A stretch of 64,000 bases of DNA, from contig NZ_CP094534.1 in assembly GCF_022811645.1 (NCBI RefSeq), positions 2,976,001-3,040,000 on the forward strand, in the 5' to 3' direction. Source of the stretch: Hymenobacter monticola. Its GTDB lineage: Bacteria > Bacteroidota > Bacteroidia > Cytophagales > Hymenobacteraceae. The notes beneath the pieces are model-generated. The model was not told the DNA's origin. It ran no database searches and saw nothing but the letters and a program-made list of their open reading frames with translations. The translations under genes and the position numbers were made by a program. This document shows positions 62,087 through 64,000 of this stretch, one piece after another (position 1 is the stretch's first letter; every line of letters starts with the position of its first letter).

Positions 62087-64000
62087 ATGAAATATTTACT
62101 GCTACTGCTCGTGTGGCTGAGCACCTTCCGCCCGGCCCGGGCCACGGCCCCGCCCGCTACCGGCCGTTCCCTGGCCGAGGCCCTCACCCCCGACGGCACC
62201 CTGAAAATGGGCCTGAACGGTTCCTTCGACGCCCGGCAGTTTCGGATGGGTACCGCGCCCGACGGGCGACCGGTGTTTCGGCCGGCCGGTACCACCGGCG
62301 CCGGCGACGAGCGTTGGGCAGATGGATTTGAGCGGCCGGGGGTGGATGGCACCCTGGTAGCCGTGGCGCGAGCCGGAACCAATATCTACATTGGGGGCAG
62401 CTTCACAATGGTAGGCAACGTGCCGGCCCAACGGGTGGCCCGTTGGAATGGCACGGTTTGGAGCTCGCTCGGCACGGGTATTAGCAAAGGCACGCAATAC
62501 GCTATAGTCAACGCCCTGGCCGTTGCCGGCAACGGGGACGTATACGCCGGTGGCGAATTCACCACGGCCGGTGGGGTAGCCGCCAATAATGTAGCCAAAT
62601 GGAATGGCACGACCTGGAGTCCCCTCGGCAGTGGCGTAGCCAGCAATGCCCTCACCGTGATTCCAAAAATCACTGCGTTGGCAGTGGCTGGCAATGGCGA
62701 TGTATATGCGGGCGGCAACTTTGGTTTGGCGGGAGGAGTAGCTGCCAACTATGTGGCTCGCTGGAACGGTACGGCCTGGAGTGCGCTCGGCACGGGGGCA
62801 GCCAACGGGGTGAGCGGCGGGAGAGGTTTCAGCATGGGTGGTTCGAGGTACTCAACCGTCTACGCCTTGGTGGTAGCTGGCAACGGCGATGTGTATGTGG
62901 GCGGCGATTTTACCGCCGCCGGTGGGGCCGCTGCCAACCAGATAGCCCGCTGGAACGGCACGGCTTGGAGCGCCCTCGGCACGGGCGTCAGCGGCGGCTT
63001 CACTAGCGTCGGCGCCACGGTATATGCGCTGGGCATCTCCAGTGCCGGCGACGTATATGCGGGCGGTGATTTCACCCAGGCCGGCGGCGCAGTGGCCAGT
63101 GGCATTGCCCGTTGGAATGGTTCGGCTTGGAATTCGATGAACACCGGGGCGGCCAACGGGGTGAACAGCACCGTTTCGACCCTGGCCTTGAGCGGAACCG
63201 ATGTGTACGTCGGCGGGAGCTTCTCCCAGGCCGGCGGGGTGGGCGTCGGCTACGTAGCTAAATGGAACGGCACGGTATGGAACAGCCTGGGCACGGGCGC
63301 CGCCAACGGAATGAACTATCGTGTTGACGCGTTGCTGGTGGCCGGCAACGGCCAGGTGTATGCGGGTGGCTCCTTCGACCGGGCCGGTGGGGTGAGTGCG
63401 ACCGGGCTGGCTAAGTGGGATGGCACTGCCTGGAGCCGGGCCGCAGCGGGGGCGGGCAATTATCACGGCGGTATTAAAGTGCTGGCCGTGGCCCCTAACG
63501 GCGATGTGTACGTAGGAGGCACCTTCGTCGAGGCAGGTGAAGGTGCCGCCAACCGGGTGGCCAAATGGAACGGCACCACGTGGAGCAGCCTGGGCACCGG
63601 GGCGGCCAATGGCTTGAACTGGTCAGTGACTGCCTTGGCGGTGGCCGCCAACGGCGATGTATATGTGGGCGGCAACTTCACCCAGGCAGGTGGGATAACC
63701 GCCAACCGGGTGGCCAAATGGAACGGCACGGCCTGGAGTAGCCTGGGCACCGGGGCGGCCAACGGTGTTGGTGTTAGTCTTAGCACCGAAATTGTCAATG
63801 CCCTGGCCGTGGCCCCCAACGGCGATGTGTACGTGGGCGGCTATATCTCCCAGGCGGGTGGCGTAGCCGCTAACTACGTGGCCAAATGGAACGGCACCAC
63901 GTGGAGTGCACTCGGCACCGGCATAACCAATCCGGGGGGAATGAATACCGTTGTGCAGGCGTTGGCCGTAGCCCCCAACGGGGACGTATACGCCGGCGGC
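62087..64000 (+). CDS. Surface beta-propeller protein, paralogue 3 (cut by window edge)
   Basis: From the ATG at 62087 the frame stays open to the end of the window (638 codons). It has a signal peptide (KYLLLLLVWLSTFRPARA), the shared module (SLAEALTPDGTL, FDARQFRMGTAPDGRPVF) and at least ten complete repeats with an eleventh begun. Some blades carry longer loops than those of paralogue 2 (for example an insertion with GGRGFSMGGSRYST after the third). A T9SS tail is expected beyond the edge. It probably shares a transcript with paralogue 2. Confidence 0.88.
   Translation, partial: MKYLLLLLVWLSTFRPARATAPPATGRSLAEALTPDGTLKMGLNGSFDARQFRMGTAPDGRPVFRPAGTTGAGDERWADGFERPGVDGTLVAVARAGTNIYIGGSFTMVGNVPAQRVARWNGTVWSSLGTGISKGTQYAIVNALAVAGNGDVYAGGEFTTAGGVAANNVAKWNGTTWSPLGSGVASNALTVIPKITALAVAGNGDVYAGGNFGLAGGVAANYVARWNGTAWSALGTGAANGVSGGRGFSMGGSRYSTVYALVVAGNGDVYVGGDFTAAGGAAANQIARWNGTAWSALGTGVSGGFTSVGATVYALGISSAGDVYAGGDFTQAGGAVASGIARWNGSAWNSMNTGAANGVNSTVSTLALSGTDVYVGGSFSQAGGVGVGYVAKWNGTVWNSLGTGAANGMNYRVDALLVAGNGQVYAGGSFDRAGGVSATGLAKWDGTAWSRAAAGAGNYHGGIKVLAVAPNGDVYVGGTFVEAGEGAANRVAKWNGTTWSSLGTGAANGLNWSVTALAVAANGDVYVGGNFTQAGGITANRVAKWNGTAWSSLGTGAANGVGVSLSTEIVNALAVAPNGDVYVGGYISQAGGVAANYVAKWNGTTWSALGTGITNPGGMNTVVQALAVAPNGDVYAGG

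Noticed and set aside
59700..64000. Regularly spaced direct repeats resembling a CRISPR or satellite array
   Set aside because: The repeat unit is about 140-160 bp, stays in frame and encodes propeller blades; there are no short identical repeats with unique spacers.

Overview
This window reads as a chromosomal segment of a GC-rich Bacteroidota of the Cytophagales, most probably Hymenobacter or a close relative. The evidence is type IX secretion (T9SS) C-terminal sorting tails on six surface proteins, a TonB-dependent receptor with an N-terminal carboxypeptidase-regulatory-like domain, Bacteroidota-type promoters (TAnnTTTG), an RND metal pump fused to its own outer-membrane channel, and a ClpC with the acidic linker usual in this phylum. 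Species assignment is inference; no rRNA is present.

Layout. 1-2.7 kb: the start of clpC (cut by the edge), a WbqC-like protein and a metal-efflux adaptor. 2.8-7.8 kb: a CusA/CzcA-type pump fused to a TolC domain, preceded by a small His/Cys-rich protein; these three minus-strand genes form one efflux locus. 8-13.9 kb: housekeeping and envelope genes (secreted protein, lipid A acyltransferase, Sua5/YrdC, MltG, thioesterase, YihY). 14.0-14.25 kb: two serine tRNAs (CGA, TGA), each with its own terminator. 14.5-16.8 kb: a DRGH nuclease lipoprotein and a zinc-dependent phospholipase C-like protein. 17.2-27.5 kb: secreted proteins with T9SS tails (a 1718-residue adhesin-like protein, a pectinesterase with a duplicated accessory domain, a small coiled-coil protein) and a cupin. 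27.7-34.6 kb: a second, complete RND multidrug system (adaptor, permease, TolC) with an EamA transporter at its end. 34.8-39.5 kb: an alkyltransferase-like protein lacking the reactive Cys, a secreted unknown and a TonB-dependent receptor. 39.6-42.1 kb: a histidine kinase and truncated response regulator beside a 7-TM protein and a small unknown protein. 42.2-43.9 kb: xseB and xseA. 44.1-48.5 kb: tandem M13 metallopeptidases. 48.8-57.6 kb: PAS histidine kinase, peptidyl-prolyl isomerase lipoprotein, manganese catalase, S1/P1-like hydrolase, CinA-domain protein, amidohydrolase, acyl-CoA-binding protein and unknowns. 57.7-64 kb: three tandem paralogous beta-propeller surface proteins, the last cut by the window edge.

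No phage, insertion-sequence transposase, CRISPR array or classical defence island was found. The most unusual layers are: (1) many long inverted-repeat hairpins between genes, several as repeated families, some contributing the stop codon of the neighbouring gene and filling the gaps inside both efflux operons; (2) a response regulator that ends exactly inside such a hairpin and lacks its output domain; (3) the propeller array, in which I count 7 and 14 blade repeats in the two complete genes.
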